Shown: positions 47,864 to 57,250 of the stretch, one piece after another
Numbering within the stretch: position 1 is the first letter of the stretch
How the letters are laid out: each line of letters begins with the position of its first letter
DNA from: DASUPK01 sp963848955
GTDB taxonomy: Bacteria; Actinomycetota; Thermoleophilia; Solirubrobacterales; 70-9
DNA length: 64,000 bases
Direction of reading: 5' to 3'
Assembly (NCBI GenBank): GCA_963848955.1
Contig: CAWKFQ010000017.1
Coordinates: 186,001-250,000, forward strand
Notes under the pieces: model-generated
Seen by the model: the letters and a program-made list of their open reading frames with translations, nothing else
Told to the model about the DNA's origin: nothing
Database searches by the model: none
Program-made: the position numbers and the translations under genes

Positions 47864-48676
47864 ATGCCGGCGATCCCCGACGCGCAGCGCCTCGACGACC
47901 TGATCGCGCCGCTCCGCCGCCACCCCGGCCGCTCCGCGATCCTCACGGATGTCGACGGCACGATCGCGCCGATCGTCAGTGAGCCCAGCGAGGCAACCGT
48001 GCCCGAGGCGACCCGCGAGCTGCTTCGAGCGCTCGCCAAGCGCTACGGGCTGGTCGGCTGCCTGAGCGGCCGCCGGGCGCTGGATGCGCGCCGGGTCGTG
48101 GGGCTCGATGAGCTGGCGTACTCAGGCAACCATGGCTTCGAACTCTTGCTCCCCGGAGACACTGAGGTGAGGCCCGATCCGTCCCTCGACGGCCACGAGG
48201 AGGACGCCCCTCGGTTCGTCGAGAGCCTGGACCGCTCCGAGCTCGAGCGGGCCGGGATCACGATCGAGGACAAGGGTGCAATCGTCGCCCTGCACTGGCG
48301 CGGGGCCCCCAACGAGGGCGCAGCCGAGTCCCTCGCGCACGAGATCGCCAACGAGGCCGAGTGGCAGGGACTCGTCCCTCATCACGGCCGCAAGGTGCTC
48401 GAGATCCGCCCGGACGTGCCGATCAACAAGGGAATCGCCGTTGCGGCGCTGATCCCAGCTCGGCCCATCGACGCCGCTCTGTATGGCGGTGACGACCGGA
48501 CCGACCTGGACGCCTTCACAGCCCTTCGTACCCTCGAGGACGACGGCGGTCTCGACGCGATCGCCCGTATCGCAGTCGCTTCCGATGAGTCACCACCTGA
48601 GGTCTCGCAGGCGGCCGACCTGACGGTTCCGGGCCCAGAGGGATTCGTGCGCGTGCTCGAAGCGCTGGCCGAATAA
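47864..48676 (+). CDS. otsB: Trehalose-6-phosphate phosphatase
   Basis: 270 residues from ATG 47864. A HAD-superfamily enzyme: motif I ILTDVDGTIAPIVSEPSEAT with the nucleophile and general-acid Asp, LSGRRALDARRVVGL, SGNHGFELLLPGDTE, the KGIAVAAL lysine and YGGDDRTDLDAF for the metal. These match OtsB. It removes phosphate from trehalose-6-phosphate to give the osmoprotectant trehalose. otsA is not in view. A membrane-protein gene follows after 12 bases. Intact. Confidence 0.9.
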   Translation: MPAIPDAQRLDDLIAPLRRHPGRSAILTDVDGTIAPIVSEPSEATVPEATRELLRALAKRYGLVGCLSGRRALDARRVVGLDELAYSGNHGFELLLPGDTEVRPDPSLDGHEEDAPRFVESLDRSELERAGITIEDKGAIVALHWRGAPNEGAAESLAHEIANEAEWQGLVPHHGRKVLEIRPDVPINKGIAVAALIPARPIDAALYGGDDRTDLDAFTALRTLEDDGGLDAIARIAVASDESPPEVSQAADLTVPGPEGFVRVLEALAE

Positions 48677-48688
48677 GGTCGCGGCGCG

Positions 48689-49270
48689 ATGGCGTTCGTC
48701 GACCTGCTGCGAATGACCGTGCTGCTCGCCGCCGCCGCGGCGACGGTGCTGGCCGCCGTGACCGCGATCGTGGTCGGCACCACCGGTGACACCCTGACGC
48801 TCTTCGTCGCCCTCGCCTGGTGGATCATCGCGCTCGTCGGCGGGCTGATCCTCGGCCGTCCGTCCCAGGCGGCCGAGGCGATGCGCCCGCTCCTGGCGCA
48901 GGCCCGGACCGCCACCGCGATGCCGGAGATCGGCAATCCGGCCAGAGCCGCCCTCGCCCGCCTCTGGCCGATAGGCGCCTTCGCGGTGATCGCCGGCGGG
49001 CTCGGGTTCGTCTTCCCGGGCGTGTCGGCCATCGGCGCCGGCTTCGCCCTGGCCGCCGCGCTGATGTGGCGAGCGCGCGAGGGAGCGGTGGCTGCAATCG
49101 AAGAACGAGACGGGGTCCGGTTCTACGTGGAGCCGGGTTCGGCCCTGCAGCCGGTCAAGCTGATCCGGACGGCGGGGCTGCGGCGCGAGCGCCCCCCGCC
49201 GGGGCACCCGCCGCCGCCACCGATCAGCTGCTTGACGGCTTCGCCACCAGTCGCGACCGACTTCGGCCAC
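48689..49270 (+). CDS. Hypothetical membrane protein, 3' end uncertain
   Basis: From ATG 48689 the protein has four hydrophobic segments: two near the start (VLLAAAAATVLAAVTAIVVG; LFVALAWWIIALVGGLILG) and a pair near residues 90-130 (IGAFAVIAGGLGFVFPGVSA; IGAGFALAAALMW). A soluble segment, REGAVAAIEERDGVRFYVEP, follows. I do not recognise the family. After about residue 165 the reading becomes proline-rich and stays open to 49585, through a hairpin terminator and into a convergent gene. A frameshift in the C-run near 49192 is likely, so I end it before the terminator. It probably belongs with otsB. Confidence 0.55.
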
Positions 49271-49293
49271 CCCACCCAACCTCGTTGGGTGGG
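49271..49293. terminator. Hairpin between convergent genes
   Basis: CCCACCCAAC (49271-49280) and GTTGGGTGGG (49284-49293) form a perfect 10-base stem with a 3-base loop, followed on the plus strand by a short CTTT. It lies between the otsB-side gene and the convergent MFS gene. Confidence 0.65.
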
Positions 49294-49306
49294 CGACTTT
49301 CTGTCG

Positions 49307-50785
49307 CTACGCCCCTACGGGCGCGGCCTCGGCGCCCTGCGCGCCGTCGGCATTGGCCATCTCCACGTGCGCCTTGCTGTCACGCGTCCGGATCAAGACC
49401 AGGGTGGCCACGAAGCCCAGCGCTGCGATCACCGCGCCGCCGAGGAAGGCAGCCTGGAATCCCTCGGTGAGACGCGTTGGGGAGCGTTGAGGTACCGGTC
49501 GCCATCACGTCGTTGGTGCGAGTGGTCGCGATCGTCGACAGGACCGCGAGCCCGAGCGCCCCGCCGATCTGCTGCGAGGTGTTGATCAGCCCGCTCGCGA
49601 GGCCCTGCTCCTTCTCTTCGACTCCGGAGACGGCGGCGATCGTCGAGGTGACGAAGCCGAATCCGAGCCCGATCGCCGCCAGCAGCGAGGCGCCGAGGAT
49701 GTCGGTCAGGAAGCCGCCGCCCACCGAGACCTGGCTGAACCAGAGGAGGCCCGCGGCGACGAACAGCATCCCGGCCGCCAGGATCGGCTTGAAGCCGAAA
49801 CGGGTGACCAGCTGTCCACCGAGGCCGGCGGCCACGACGATCGTCAGTGCCAGGGGGAGGTAGGAGAGCCCGGCGTGGATCGCGCTGTAGCCGAGCACCT
49901 GCTGCATGTACAGCGAGATGAAATAGAACATCGAGAAGAGGGAGGCTCCAAGGAGCAGCCCGACGATGTTCGCGCCGGTCAGCGTCCTCAGCCGGAAGAT
50001 CCGGAACGGCACGAGCGGCGCCTTCGAGCGCAATTCGATCGCGACGAAGATCGCGATCAGCGCAACCGATCCGGCCAGCAGGCTGATGATCTTGTGGAGC
50101 CCCAGCCGGAGCTGCTGGCGTCGAGGAACGCGTAGGCCAGCAGCGAGAGACCCGCCGTGATGCTGACCGCGCCGGCGGCATCGAAGTGGCGGGTCGGCCG
50201 ACTCCGAACGGCTCTCCGGGATCAGGCCCGGGGTAAACGCGAGAGCGATCGCGGCGACGGGCACGTTGACCCAGAGCACCCATTCCCAGCCGAGGTACTC
50301 GGTGAGGATGCCGCCGAGCAGCACTCCCGCCGCCCCGGCCGAGCCCGCGACGGCACCCCAGGCGCCGAGCGCCTTGTTCCGCTCGGCCCCGTCCTTGAAC
50401 AGCGTGGTGACGATGGAGAGTGCCGCCGGCGAGACGATCGCGGCGCCGAGGCCCTGCGCCGCACGGGCGGCGATCAGCTGGCCCTGTGTCGCGGCGAAAC
50501 CCGCCGCGAGGGAGGCGATTCCGACCACGGCAAGGCCGGCCATGAACACCCTGCGCCGACCGAGGAGGTCAGCGGCGCGTCCGCCGAGCAGGAGGAAGCC
50601 GCCGAAGGCGATCACGTAGGCGTTGACGATCCAGGGGAGGTTCTCCTCGGAGAAGTCGAGGCCCTTGCCGATGCTCGGCAGGGCGACGTTGACGATTGAC
50701 GCATCGAGCACGACGATGAACTGCGCGACGCAGAGCAGGATCAGTGCGGTCCAGCCTTCTCCAGATATTCCTGTGCGGTGGTCAT
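49307..50785 (-). CDS. MFS drug transporter, DHA2/EmrB-QacA (14-TM) type, several frameshifts
   Basis: About 490 residues. Starts at ATG 50785 (AAGGAG 8 bases upstream), changes frame near 50760, and then reads FIVVLDASIVNVALPSIGKG and WIVNAYVIAFGGFLLLGGRA, the motif-C/D1 signatures of DHA2 pumps. The loop motif GRAADLLGRRRVFMAGL follows. Further shifts fall near 50180, 50100 and 49482, and the tail ends at 49307. These pumps expel hydrophobic cations by proton antiport. It is divergent from a TetR gene, and two inverted repeats lie between them. The number of shifts leaves functionality uncertain. Confidence 0.82.
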
Positions 50786-50889
50786 CCCCCTTGACTCCTT
50801 TCGGTCGCTTCCCGGCTCTAGTGCCGGTCTCACCTAGACGACGAACGGGGTTTCTCGAAATTGACATCTTCGTCATGTAAGCTCTCAAT

Positions 50890-50941
50890 CCGGAACCGGA
50901 GTTCCGGTTTCGATTAGAACTATACGGAACTTCGATTCCGT
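50890..50941. promoter_or_regulatory. Two inverted repeats between the MFS gene and its TetR, candidate operators
   Basis: CCGGAAC-CGGA-GTTCCGG (50890-50907) and ACGGAA-N6-TTCCGT (50924-50941) share the half-site CGGAA. Centres are 34 bases apart. A TATAGT-like -10 on the minus strand (50919-50924) adjoins the second dyad, and TTGACA stands at 50861-50866 on the plus strand. They are probable TetR operators controlling both directions. Confidence 0.6.
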
Positions 50942-50999
50942 TTGCAGAGTGAGCATCGCCACACAGTCCAAGCTTCGCGGCAGAGGGAAACGAGAGCCA

Positions 51000-51629
51000 A
51001 TGACAACCGTCACAGAGATCAAGCCGAAGCCCCAGAAGATCAGCCTCGAGCCCGGGCTCCGCGCCGATGCGCGTCGCAACCAGCAGGCGGTGATCGCCGC
51101 CGCCAAGAAGCTGTTCGCGGAGGAGGGCCTCGACGCGCAGATGCCCGACGTCGCCAAGGCCGCGAAGGTCGGCGTGGGCACCGTTTATCGCCACTTCCCG
51201 ACGAAGGACGACCTGATCGCGGCGCTGGCCGGCGAGCGCTTCGTGCGGCTCGCCGAGAAGGCCCGGGAGGAACTCGAGGCCGAAGACCCGTGGGAGGGCC
51301 TCTGCGACTTCATCCGCTTCTCCGCGCAGATCCAGGCCGATGACCGCGGGCTCTGCGAGGTGATGGGCTCCCGCCCGGAGGTGATGGGCGCCGCGGGCGA
51401 GGCAGTCGGCCTCGAAAAGCTCTGCGACCAGCTCGTCAAGCGGGCTCAGCGCTCAGGAGACCTCCGCAAGGACGTCGAGTGGCTGGAGATCCCCATGATC
51501 GCCTGTGCCCTGGGCGGAATCACCAAGGCGCACGGGCCCGGCGCCGGCCGCTGGCCGCGGCTGGTGGAGATCGTCATCGACGGGCTGCGCGCGCCCGCAA
51601 AGTCGAAGCTGCCGAAGCCGCTCGCCTAG
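51000..51629 (+). CDS. TetR-family regulator of the MFS pump
   Basis: 209 residues from ATG 51000; a GTG at 50949 would add 17. The helix-turn-helix reads ADARRNQQAVIAAAKKLFAE, MPDVAKAAKVGVGTVYRHFP and TKDDLIAALAGERF, with a standard all-helical ligand domain behind. It is divergent from the MFS gene and separated by the two CGGAA dyads, which suggests it represses the pump and itself. The stop overlaps the convergent polX stop by 3 bases. Confidence 0.87.
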   Translation: MTTVTEIKPKPQKISLEPGLRADARRNQQAVIAAAKKLFAEEGLDAQMPDVAKAAKVGVGTVYRHFPTKDDLIAALAGERFVRLAEKAREELEAEDPWEGLCDFIRFSAQIQADDRGLCEVMGSRPEVMGAAGEAVGLEKLCDQLVKRAQRSGDLRKDVEWLEIPMIACALGGITKAHGPGAGRWPRLVEIVIDGLRAPAKSKLPKPLA

Positions 51630-53365
51630 CACTTTCTCGCCCGCTTGCGCAGCGGCGCGAACGACCGCCAGTTCCTCGTGTTGGCGATCTGATCGGCGCT
51701 GAGCCAGGCCCGGCGGGCGGTGGCCACCGAGTAGCGGATGTTCGCCAGCGTCTCCGTGCCGTGCGCGTCCGTGGTGCAGATGATCCGCACCCCGGCCTCG
51801 GCGGCGAGCTTGGCGTTGTGCTCGTTGAGGTCGCGGCGGTTCGGATTGCCGTTGATCTCCATCATCGTGCCCGTCCTCGCCGCCGCCTCGGCGATCCGCG
51901 TCATGTCCACGGCGTAGGGCTCCCGCCGCAGCAGCAGCCGGCCGGTGAGGTGTCCGATGCAGTCGACCAGCGGGTTGCTCCATCGCCGCGATCACCCGCT
52001 CGGTCATCGCCTTCTCGGAGATGTTGAAGGAGGTGTGGACGCTCGCCATCACCCAGTCGAGCTGGGCGAGCAGCTTGTCGGGGTAGTCGAGGGAACCGTC
52101 GGTGCCGATGTTCACCTCCGAGCCGGCCAGCAGCCGGAAGCCTCGCGGCGCCGACTCGTTCCAGGCACGGATCTCCTCGATCCGCTTGGCGAGCTGCTTC
52201 GCGGTGACGTGGTTGCCGAAGCCGTGGCTCGCGGAGTGGTCGGTGATCGCCAGGTAGGCGTAGCCGCGGCGCCGCGCCTCCGCCGCCATCTCCTCGAGGC
52301 TGTTCCGCCCATCCGACAGGGTCGTGTGGCAGTGGAGGTCGCCGCGGATGTCGTCGACGGTGACCAGGTCGGGCAGTTCGCCGGTGTCGCCCGCCTCGAT
52401 CTCGCCCCGGCCCTCGCGCAGCTCCGGCTCGATGTAGGGGAGGCCGAGCAGCTCGTACACGCCCGCCTCCTCGGGGAAAGCGGTGGACCTTCTTCCCCTC
52501 GACCTCGGCGACTCCGTGCTCGCTGACCGAGTAGCCGCGCTGGAGCGCCCGCTCGCGGAGCTCGACGTTGTGCTCGGCGGAGCCGGTGAAGTGCTGAAGC
52601 AGGTTGCCGAAGGTCTCCGCCGTCCCGATCCGAAGATCGACCTTGAGCCCGGCATGGGTCAGCACGCTGGCGGCGGCATCGCCGCCGCGCCTGCGACTCC
52701 GCGGAAAGCCCGTGCGTCGCCAGCGCCTCGACGAGGCCCGCGGCGTCGTCGGTCGTCGCGATCAGGTCGAGGTCCTTGCAGGTCTCGGTCCAGCGCCGGG
52801 CGGATCCCGCGATCTCGATTCGGTTCGCCACGCCGAGTGCGAGCAGGTCCGAGCGGATCTCCTCCGCGACCGGCAGCACGCTCGAGAGGAGCAGGCGCTC
52901 CCCGATCCCGTCCTCGGTGACACCCTCGAGAGAGGAGAGGATGTTCTCCTCGGCCTTCGGGCCGAGGCCGCGCATCCCGCTGATCCGACCCTGTTCGGCG
53001 GCCTCCTTGAGCTGGGTGAGGTTCTCGACCCCGAGCTCGTCGTAGATCCGGCGGGCGGTCTTCGCGCCCAGCCCCGGCACCCGCGTGACCTCGACCAGGG
53101 TGGCGGGGAACTTGGCCTTCAGCTTGTCCGCAGACGGGATGCTGCCGGTCTCGATCAGCGTTTCGATCTTCTCCGCCAGCGTCTTGCCGATCGCGGGTAG
53201 CTCCGTAAGCCGACCATCCTCGGCGAGCTGCTCGATCGAAACCGGGCTCTCCGCCACCGTGCGCGCCGCCTCCCGGTAGGCCTGCACCCGGAAGCGATCG
53301 GCCCCGTCGAGCTCGTAGAGGATCCCGAGTTCCCGTAGGGCAGCGGCGATCTCCGCGTTGCGCAT
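51626..53365 (-). CDS. polX: PolX: family X DNA polymerase/3'-5' exonuclease, three frameshifts
   Basis: About 580 residues once +1 shifts near 52690, 52478 and 51975 are corrected. Amino HhH regions (LPAIGKTLAEKIETLIETG; VPGLGAKTARRIYDELGV) lead to the nucleotidyltransferase core (IEIAGSARRWTETCKDLDLI, with the paired Asp, then LKVDLRI). The carboxyl PHP domain follows (GDLHCHTTLSDGRNSLEEM, AITDHSASHG, EVNIGTDGSLDYPD, INGNPNRRDL, TTDAHG). Bacterial PolX fills gaps and trims 3' ends in base-excision and damage repair. The length matches the family (about 570). Confidence 0.9.
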
Positions 53366-53400
53366 GGTCGAAAACTAGAGGGGGCGGCTATCTTGCCGCC

Positions 53401-54132
53401 GTGCCCGACCCCGCCGCCCCCGGGTCCCGTGACGCCTGGGTCATCCTCCCCACCTATAACGAGGCCGAGAACCTCGAGCGGATCGTCATCGCCGTGCTCC
53501 AGCAACTCCGCGACTCCGACCGGGTGCTGGTGGTCGACGACAACTCGCCGGACGGCACCGGGGAGATCGCCGATCGCCTGGCTGAGTCGAACGAGTCGGT
53601 CTCCGTCCTGCACCGTCCCCGCAAGGAGGGGCTCGGACCCGCCTACCTGGCCGGCTTTCATGTCGCCCTCGACGCCGGCGCCCAGCGCATCGTCGAGATG
53701 GACGCCGACTTCTCGCACGACCCCGCCTATCTGCCGAAGCTGATCGGCGCCGCCGAGCACTACGACCTGGTGATCGGCTCGCGCTACGTCCCGGGCGGAG
53801 GGGTCACCGAATGGGGGCCGGTGAGGAGGTTCATCAGCCGGGGCGGAAGCTCCTATGCGCGGGTCGCTCTCGGCCTGCCGATCCGGGACCTGACGGGGGG
53901 CTTCAAATGCTTTCGCCGCGAGGTCCTCGAGACGATCAACCTCGACACGATCCAGGCCCGGGGGTATGCCTTCCAGGTCGAGACCACCTATCGCGCGATC
54001 AGGGCCGGCTTCCGAGTGGTCGAGATCCCGATCGTCTTCAGGGACCGCGCCGACGGCACCTCGAAGATGAGCAGGTCGATCGTCGCCGAGGCGATGTGGC
54101 GAGTCCCCTCCATGAGATTCCGGCGCTGGTGA
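53401..54132 (+). CDS. ppm1: Polyprenol monophosphomannose synthase (GT2, DPM1-like)
   Basis: 243 residues from GTG 53401. VILPTYNEAENLERIV, VLVVDDNSPDGTGEIAD and IVEMDADFSHDPAYLPKLI (the D-x-D for the metal and GDP-mannose) are classic. LPIRDLTGGFKCFRREVLE and the R-x-x-G-T-S-K-M motif (RADGTSKMS) complete the DPM1 pattern. It makes polyprenyl-phosphate-mannose at the cytoplasmic membrane for lipid and protein mannosylation. The GT87-like protein at 35993-37256 is a plausible user. There is no carboxyl membrane domain, as in other short bacterial forms. Intact. Confidence 0.88.
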   Translation: MPDPAAPGSRDAWVILPTYNEAENLERIVIAVLQQLRDSDRVLVVDDNSPDGTGEIADRLAESNESVSVLHRPRKEGLGPAYLAGFHVALDAGAQRIVEMDADFSHDPAYLPKLIGAAEHYDLVIGSRYVPGGGVTEWGPVRRFISRGGSSYARVALGLPIRDLTGGFKCFRREVLETINLDTIQARGYAFQVETTYRAIRAGFRVVEIPIVFRDRADGTSKMSRSIVAEAMWRVPSMRFRRW

Positions 54133-54140
54133 GCTGCTTC

Positions 54141-54152
54141 ACTTTGTAAAGT
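54141..54152. promoter_or_regulatory. Short palindrome upstream of the thioredoxin gene
   Basis: ACTTT-GT-AAAGT (54141-54152) is a perfect 12-base dyad in an unusually AT-rich spot, followed by TAGACT (54171-54176), which could be a -10 box. It may be a regulator site for the downstream thioredoxin gene. Confidence 0.3.
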
Positions 54153-54213
54153 AACTGCTCCACCCGGGGCTAGACTGGGTACTGACCTTCAAACCGCGAC
54201 CGAGGAGACCATC

Positions 54214-54540
54214 GTGCCGGGCAAGCTTGACGATGTAACCGACGCCACCTTCCAGTCCGACGTGCTCGACGCCGAGGGCGCTGTGCTCGTCGACTTCTGG
54301 GCTCCCTGGTGCGGTCCGTGCCGCGTGGTTCATCCGGTCCTCGAGGAGATCGACTCCGAGCGCGACGACCTCAAGATCGTCAGCCTGAACACCGACGAGA
54401 ACCCGCAGACCGCGGCCAAGTACGAGGTCCTCTCGATCCCGACGATGATCGTCTTCAAGGACGGCGACGTCGCGACGCGGCTGGTCGGCGCCCGGCCGAA
54501 GGCGCGCCTCGAGTCTGAGCTGGAACCCGTTCTGGCTTAG
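54214..54540 (+). CDS. trxA: Thioredoxin
   Basis: 108 residues from GTG 54214, with GAGGAG about 7 bases upstream. The active site is VLVDFWAPWCGPCRVVHPVL (W-C-G-P-C), with the cis-Pro in VLSIPTMIVFKDGD. It reduces protein disulfides and is recycled by thioredoxin reductase (not in view). Standard length; intact. Its stop overlaps the stop of the convergent TetR gene by 4 bases. Confidence 0.93.
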   Translation: MPGKLDDVTDATFQSDVLDAEGAVLVDFWAPWCGPCRVVHPVLEEIDSERDDLKIVSLNTDENPQTAAKYEVLSIPTMIVFKDGDVATRLVGARPKARLESELEPVLA

Positions 54541-55352
54541 CCGAGCTTCTGCTCGAAGCCGTCGAACAGGATCTTCAGGCCACGTTCGAAGCGACGGTCG
54601 TTCGCCCGATCGCCTGAGAAGTTCTCCATCACGCGCTCCATGGCCTTGCGCAGGTCACCGCGGAAGACCTTGCTGACGTTCGGGTACTCGCCCGTGGCGA
54701 GCTCGGACTCGAAGAAAGCCAGGCCCGACTCGGCCATGTTCGGGTCGCCCTGGGCGTCGTAACTTTCCTGGAGGATCTCCCGCAGGGCGAACCCGAAGAC
54801 GTAGTCGTCCACGAGGGCCACCAGTTCAAGACGGTCTCGTGGGGGAACCCTCAGCCCGCTGACCGCCGCCAGTGACTGCTCGAAATGCTTCAGCCCGTTC
54901 GGCCCGCCCTGCGCGGGCTCGTCCATCGCCTCGAAGATCCAGGGGTGGTTCTTGAAGGCCCGGCGGGTCGCCCGCGCGAGCTTGGATAGCGCGTCACGCC
55001 AATCCCCCGACAGCTCGTCGTCGGGAACGATGAGCTCCCTGATCACGACGTCCCACATCAAGGCGAGCAGCTCGTCCTTGCTGCGAACGTAGTGGTAGAG
55101 GCTCATCGTCCCGGCCCCGAGCTCCCGGGCGATCCGGCGCATCGAGAGCTCGTCGAAGCCGTCGGCGTCCGCGATCTTCAGTGCCGTCGCGCCGATCTCC
55201 TCGCGAGAGAGGCCGGCCCTCCGGGTGCCGGGCTCCTCGCGCATCCAGATCAGCTCATCGGGCTCTTTGCGAGAGGGCGAAGGTCGGCGGCGAGTCCGTG
55301 GACGGACGTCGCGGCGACGTGACTCTCTTGGTTCTCTAGGACCGGGTGGCAT
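54537..55352 (-). CDS. TetR-family regulator (TetR_C_1 type) of the DrrAB-like exporter
   Basis: About 271 residues from ATG 55352. A basic, low-complexity amino stretch of some 36 residues precedes the helix-turn-helix (REEIGATALKIADADGFDEL, MRRIARELGAGTMSLYHYVR, SKDELLALMWDVVI); an internal ATG at 55244 would give a normal-length protein. The carboxyl domain fits the tetracycline-repressor class. It is divergent from the ABC exporter genes, and three CGTAC-N3-GTACG dyads fill the gap, so it probably represses both sides. A TACAAT (-10) on the minus strand at 55384-55389 would start a short leader. Confidence 0.85.
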   Translation of the reverse strand: MPPGPREPRESRRRDVRPRTRRRPSPSRKEPDELIWMREEPGTRRAGLSREEIGATALKIADADGFDELSMRRIARELGAGTMSLYHYVRSKDELLALMWDVVIRELIVPDDELSGDWRDALSKLARATRRAFKNHPWIFEAMDEPAQGGPNGLKHFEQSLAAVSGLRVPPRDRLELVALVDDYVFGFALREILQESYDAQGDPNMAESGLAFFESELATGEYPNVSKVFRGDLRKAMERVMENFSGDRANDRRFERGLKILFDGFEQKLG

Positions 55353-55354
55353 TT

Positions 55355-55411
55355 CGTACAGCGTACTGCTACAGTGCGCGTACATTGTACGACATCAACG
55401 TACGAGGTACG
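55355..55411. promoter_or_regulatory. Three copies of a GTAC dyad between tetR and the ABC exporter
   Basis: CGTAC-AGC-GTACT (55355-55367), CGTAC-ATT-GTACG (55379-55391) and CGTAC-GAG-GTACG (55399-55411), with centres 24 and 20 bases apart. The last one ends 2 bases before the exporter ATG and the first begins 3 bases from the tetR ATG. This fits dual repression by the adjacent TetR protein. Confidence 0.75.
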
Positions 55412-55413
55412 AA

Positions 55414-56403
55414 ATGAATAAGAACGACGCAATCGTCGCCGAGGGTTTGAGCAAGCAGTACGACGAGCTCTGGGCCCTCCGCGACGTCGACTTCGCAGTT
55501 CCCGCCGGCTCGGTGCTTGGCCTCCTGGGCCACAACGGCGCCGGCAAGACGACCGCGATCCGCATCCTCACCACGCTGGCGGAGCCGACCTCGGGCGAGG
55601 CCCGGGTGGCCGGCTACGACGTGGCGACCGAGGGTGCCCGGGTACGAGAGCGCATCGGCGTGGCGGGCCAGTCCGCGACAGTCGATGACCTGTTGACCGC
55701 GAGGGGGAACCTCGAGATGGTCGGCCGCCTCTACCACCTCCCCAAGGCGGAGGTGCGGAGTCGGGCGGACGAGCTGCTCGAACGGCTCGGCCTCGCCGAC
55801 GTGGGCGACCGCCTGGTGAAGACCTTCTCGGGCGGAATGCGGCGCCGGCTCGACCTGGCGGCGAGCCTGGTCGCGGATCCACCCGTCCTCTTCCTCGATG
55901 AGCCGACAACCGGGCTCGACCCGGAGGCCCGGGTCGACCTCTGGGGTCTGCTCCGCGAGCTGGTGGGCGGCGGGACCACGTTGCTGCTCACCACGCAGTA
56001 CCTGGATGAGGCCGATCAGCTAGCGGATTCCATCGTCGTCCTCGATCGAGGAAGCGTCATCGAAGAGGGATCGCCGGCGGAGCTCAAGTCCAGGGTCGGC
56101 GGGGAGCGAGTGGTGATCAACGTCTCCGGGACGCAGGAGATTGCGCCCGCGGCGACCGCGCTGGCTCGCTTCGCCGACGGACACATCGATAGCGACCCCG
56201 ACGAGTTGGTGGTAACTGCACCGGTGCGCCGGGGAACGCGTCTGATCGAGGTGGTCCGCGCACTGGACCAAGAGGGGATCGACGCGGCCGACGTCCACCG
56301 GCGTGAGCCGACGCTCGACGACGTCTTCCTCACCCTGACCGGCACAAAGCGGGTCGAGCCGACCCCAACCGATGAGCACGACCTCGAGGAGGTGGCAGCC
56401 TGA
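55414..56403 (+). CDS. ABC transporter ATP-binding protein, DrrA type
   Basis: 329 residues from ATG 55414. Walker A GLLGHNGAGKTTAIRILTTL, Q-loop AGQSATVDDLLTARGN, signature TFSGGMRRRLDLAASLV, Walker B LFLDEPTTGLDPEARVDLW and the switch His region TTQYLDEADQLADSIVVLDRG. The length and the carboxyl DrrA extension fit daunorubicin-type drug exporters. It pairs with the permease that follows (TGATG overlap). It is divergent from a TetR gene with three operators between. Intact. Confidence 0.9.
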   Translation: MNKNDAIVAEGLSKQYDELWALRDVDFAVPAGSVLGLLGHNGAGKTTAIRILTTLAEPTSGEARVAGYDVATEGARVRERIGVAGQSATVDDLLTARGNLEMVGRLYHLPKAEVRSRADELLERLGLADVGDRLVKTFSGGMRRRLDLAASLVADPPVLFLDEPTTGLDPEARVDLWGLLRELVGGGTTLLLTTQYLDEADQLADSIVVLDRGSVIEEGSPAELKSRVGGERVVINVSGTQEIAPAATALARFADGHIDSDPDELVVTAPVRRGTRLIEVVRALDQEGIDAADVHRREPTLDDVFLTLTGTKRVEPTPTDEHDLEEVAA

Positions 56404-57239
56404 TGCAAGAGACAACGATCACAGTCGATTCCGGAATCCATACGCGCCTGCGCTGGTTCATCTCGGACACGCTGGCCGTCGCAAGGCGCAGCGCGGCTCA
56501 CATCCGGCAGACGCCGGAGAAGCTGCTCGACGTCACAGTGCAGCCGTTGATGTTCGTGCTGCTGTTCTCCTTCGTCTTCGGAGGCGCGATCCATGTCGCC
56601 GGCGGCAGCTATCGGGAGTACATCATCGGCGGGATCCTGGTCCAGACCATCTTCTTCGGAATGGTGGGACCGGCGATCTCGATCGCGACAGACCTCAAGG
56701 AGGGCGTCCTCGAGCGGTTCCGCTCGCTGCCGATGTCGCGTTCCGCCTACCTGTTCGGACTGCTGACGGCGGAGTTCTCGGCGATGCTGCTGGCGCTCGT
56801 GATCATGACCGTCAGCGGGCTGATCGTCGGCTGGGGCATCAGCGCGAGCGTCGCCAGCGCGATCGCGGGCTTCGGACTGCTCCTGCTGCTCGCCGTCCTG
56901 GCGATCTTGGTGGGCGCCCTGCTGGGTATCGCGGTGCGCTCGCCCGATGCGGTGACGGGACTGGCGTTCATCGTCATCTTCCCTCTCACCTTCATCTCGA
57001 GCGCCTTCGTCGGCACCGGCACGCTTCCCGACGGGCTGCGGCAGGTCGCGGAGTGGAACCCGATCAGCGCGGTGGCGGCGGCGGTGCGAACTCTGTTCGG
57101 TAACCCGACAGCGGTGCCGAGCGACGCCGTCTGGCCGCTCGCGCATCCCGTGCTGGCGTCGGTCATCTGGTGTGTCGCCGCCCTGGCGGTGGTGATTCCG
57201 CTGACGATGCGGCTCTACCGGCGCAAGACGACCGGCTAG
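56403..57239 (+). CDS. ABC-2 type permease, DrrB type
   Basis: 278 residues with six hydrophobic helices. The family segments PEKLLDVTVQPLMFVLLFSF, GGILVQTIFFGMVGPAISIA, KEGVLERFRSLPMSRSAYLF and the FPLTFISSAFVGTGTLPDGL loop before the last helix are typical of DrrB/ABC-2 permeases. It forms the membrane channel for the ATPase encoded directly upstream. The exported compound is unknown; family members move anthracyclines, other drugs or glycolipids. Intact. Confidence 0.9.
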   Translation: MQETTITVDSGIHTRLRWFISDTLAVARRSAAHIRQTPEKLLDVTVQPLMFVLLFSFVFGGAIHVAGGSYREYIIGGILVQTIFFGMVGPAISIATDLKEGVLERFRSLPMSRSAYLFGLLTAEFSAMLLALVIMTVSGLIVGWGISASVASAIAGFGLLLLLAVLAILVGALLGIAVRSPDAVTGLAFIVIFPLTFISSAFVGTGTLPDGLRQVAEWNPISAVAAAVRTLFGNPTAVPSDAVWPLAHPVLASVIWCVAALAVVIPLTMRLYRRKTTG

Positions 57240-57250
57240 ATGTATCCAGG

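Noticed and set aside
50786..51194. Amino extension of the MFS protein upstream of 50785
   Set aside because: The frame is open but contains no family sequence and runs through the TetR gene and operators; ATG 50785 has a good AAGGAG site.
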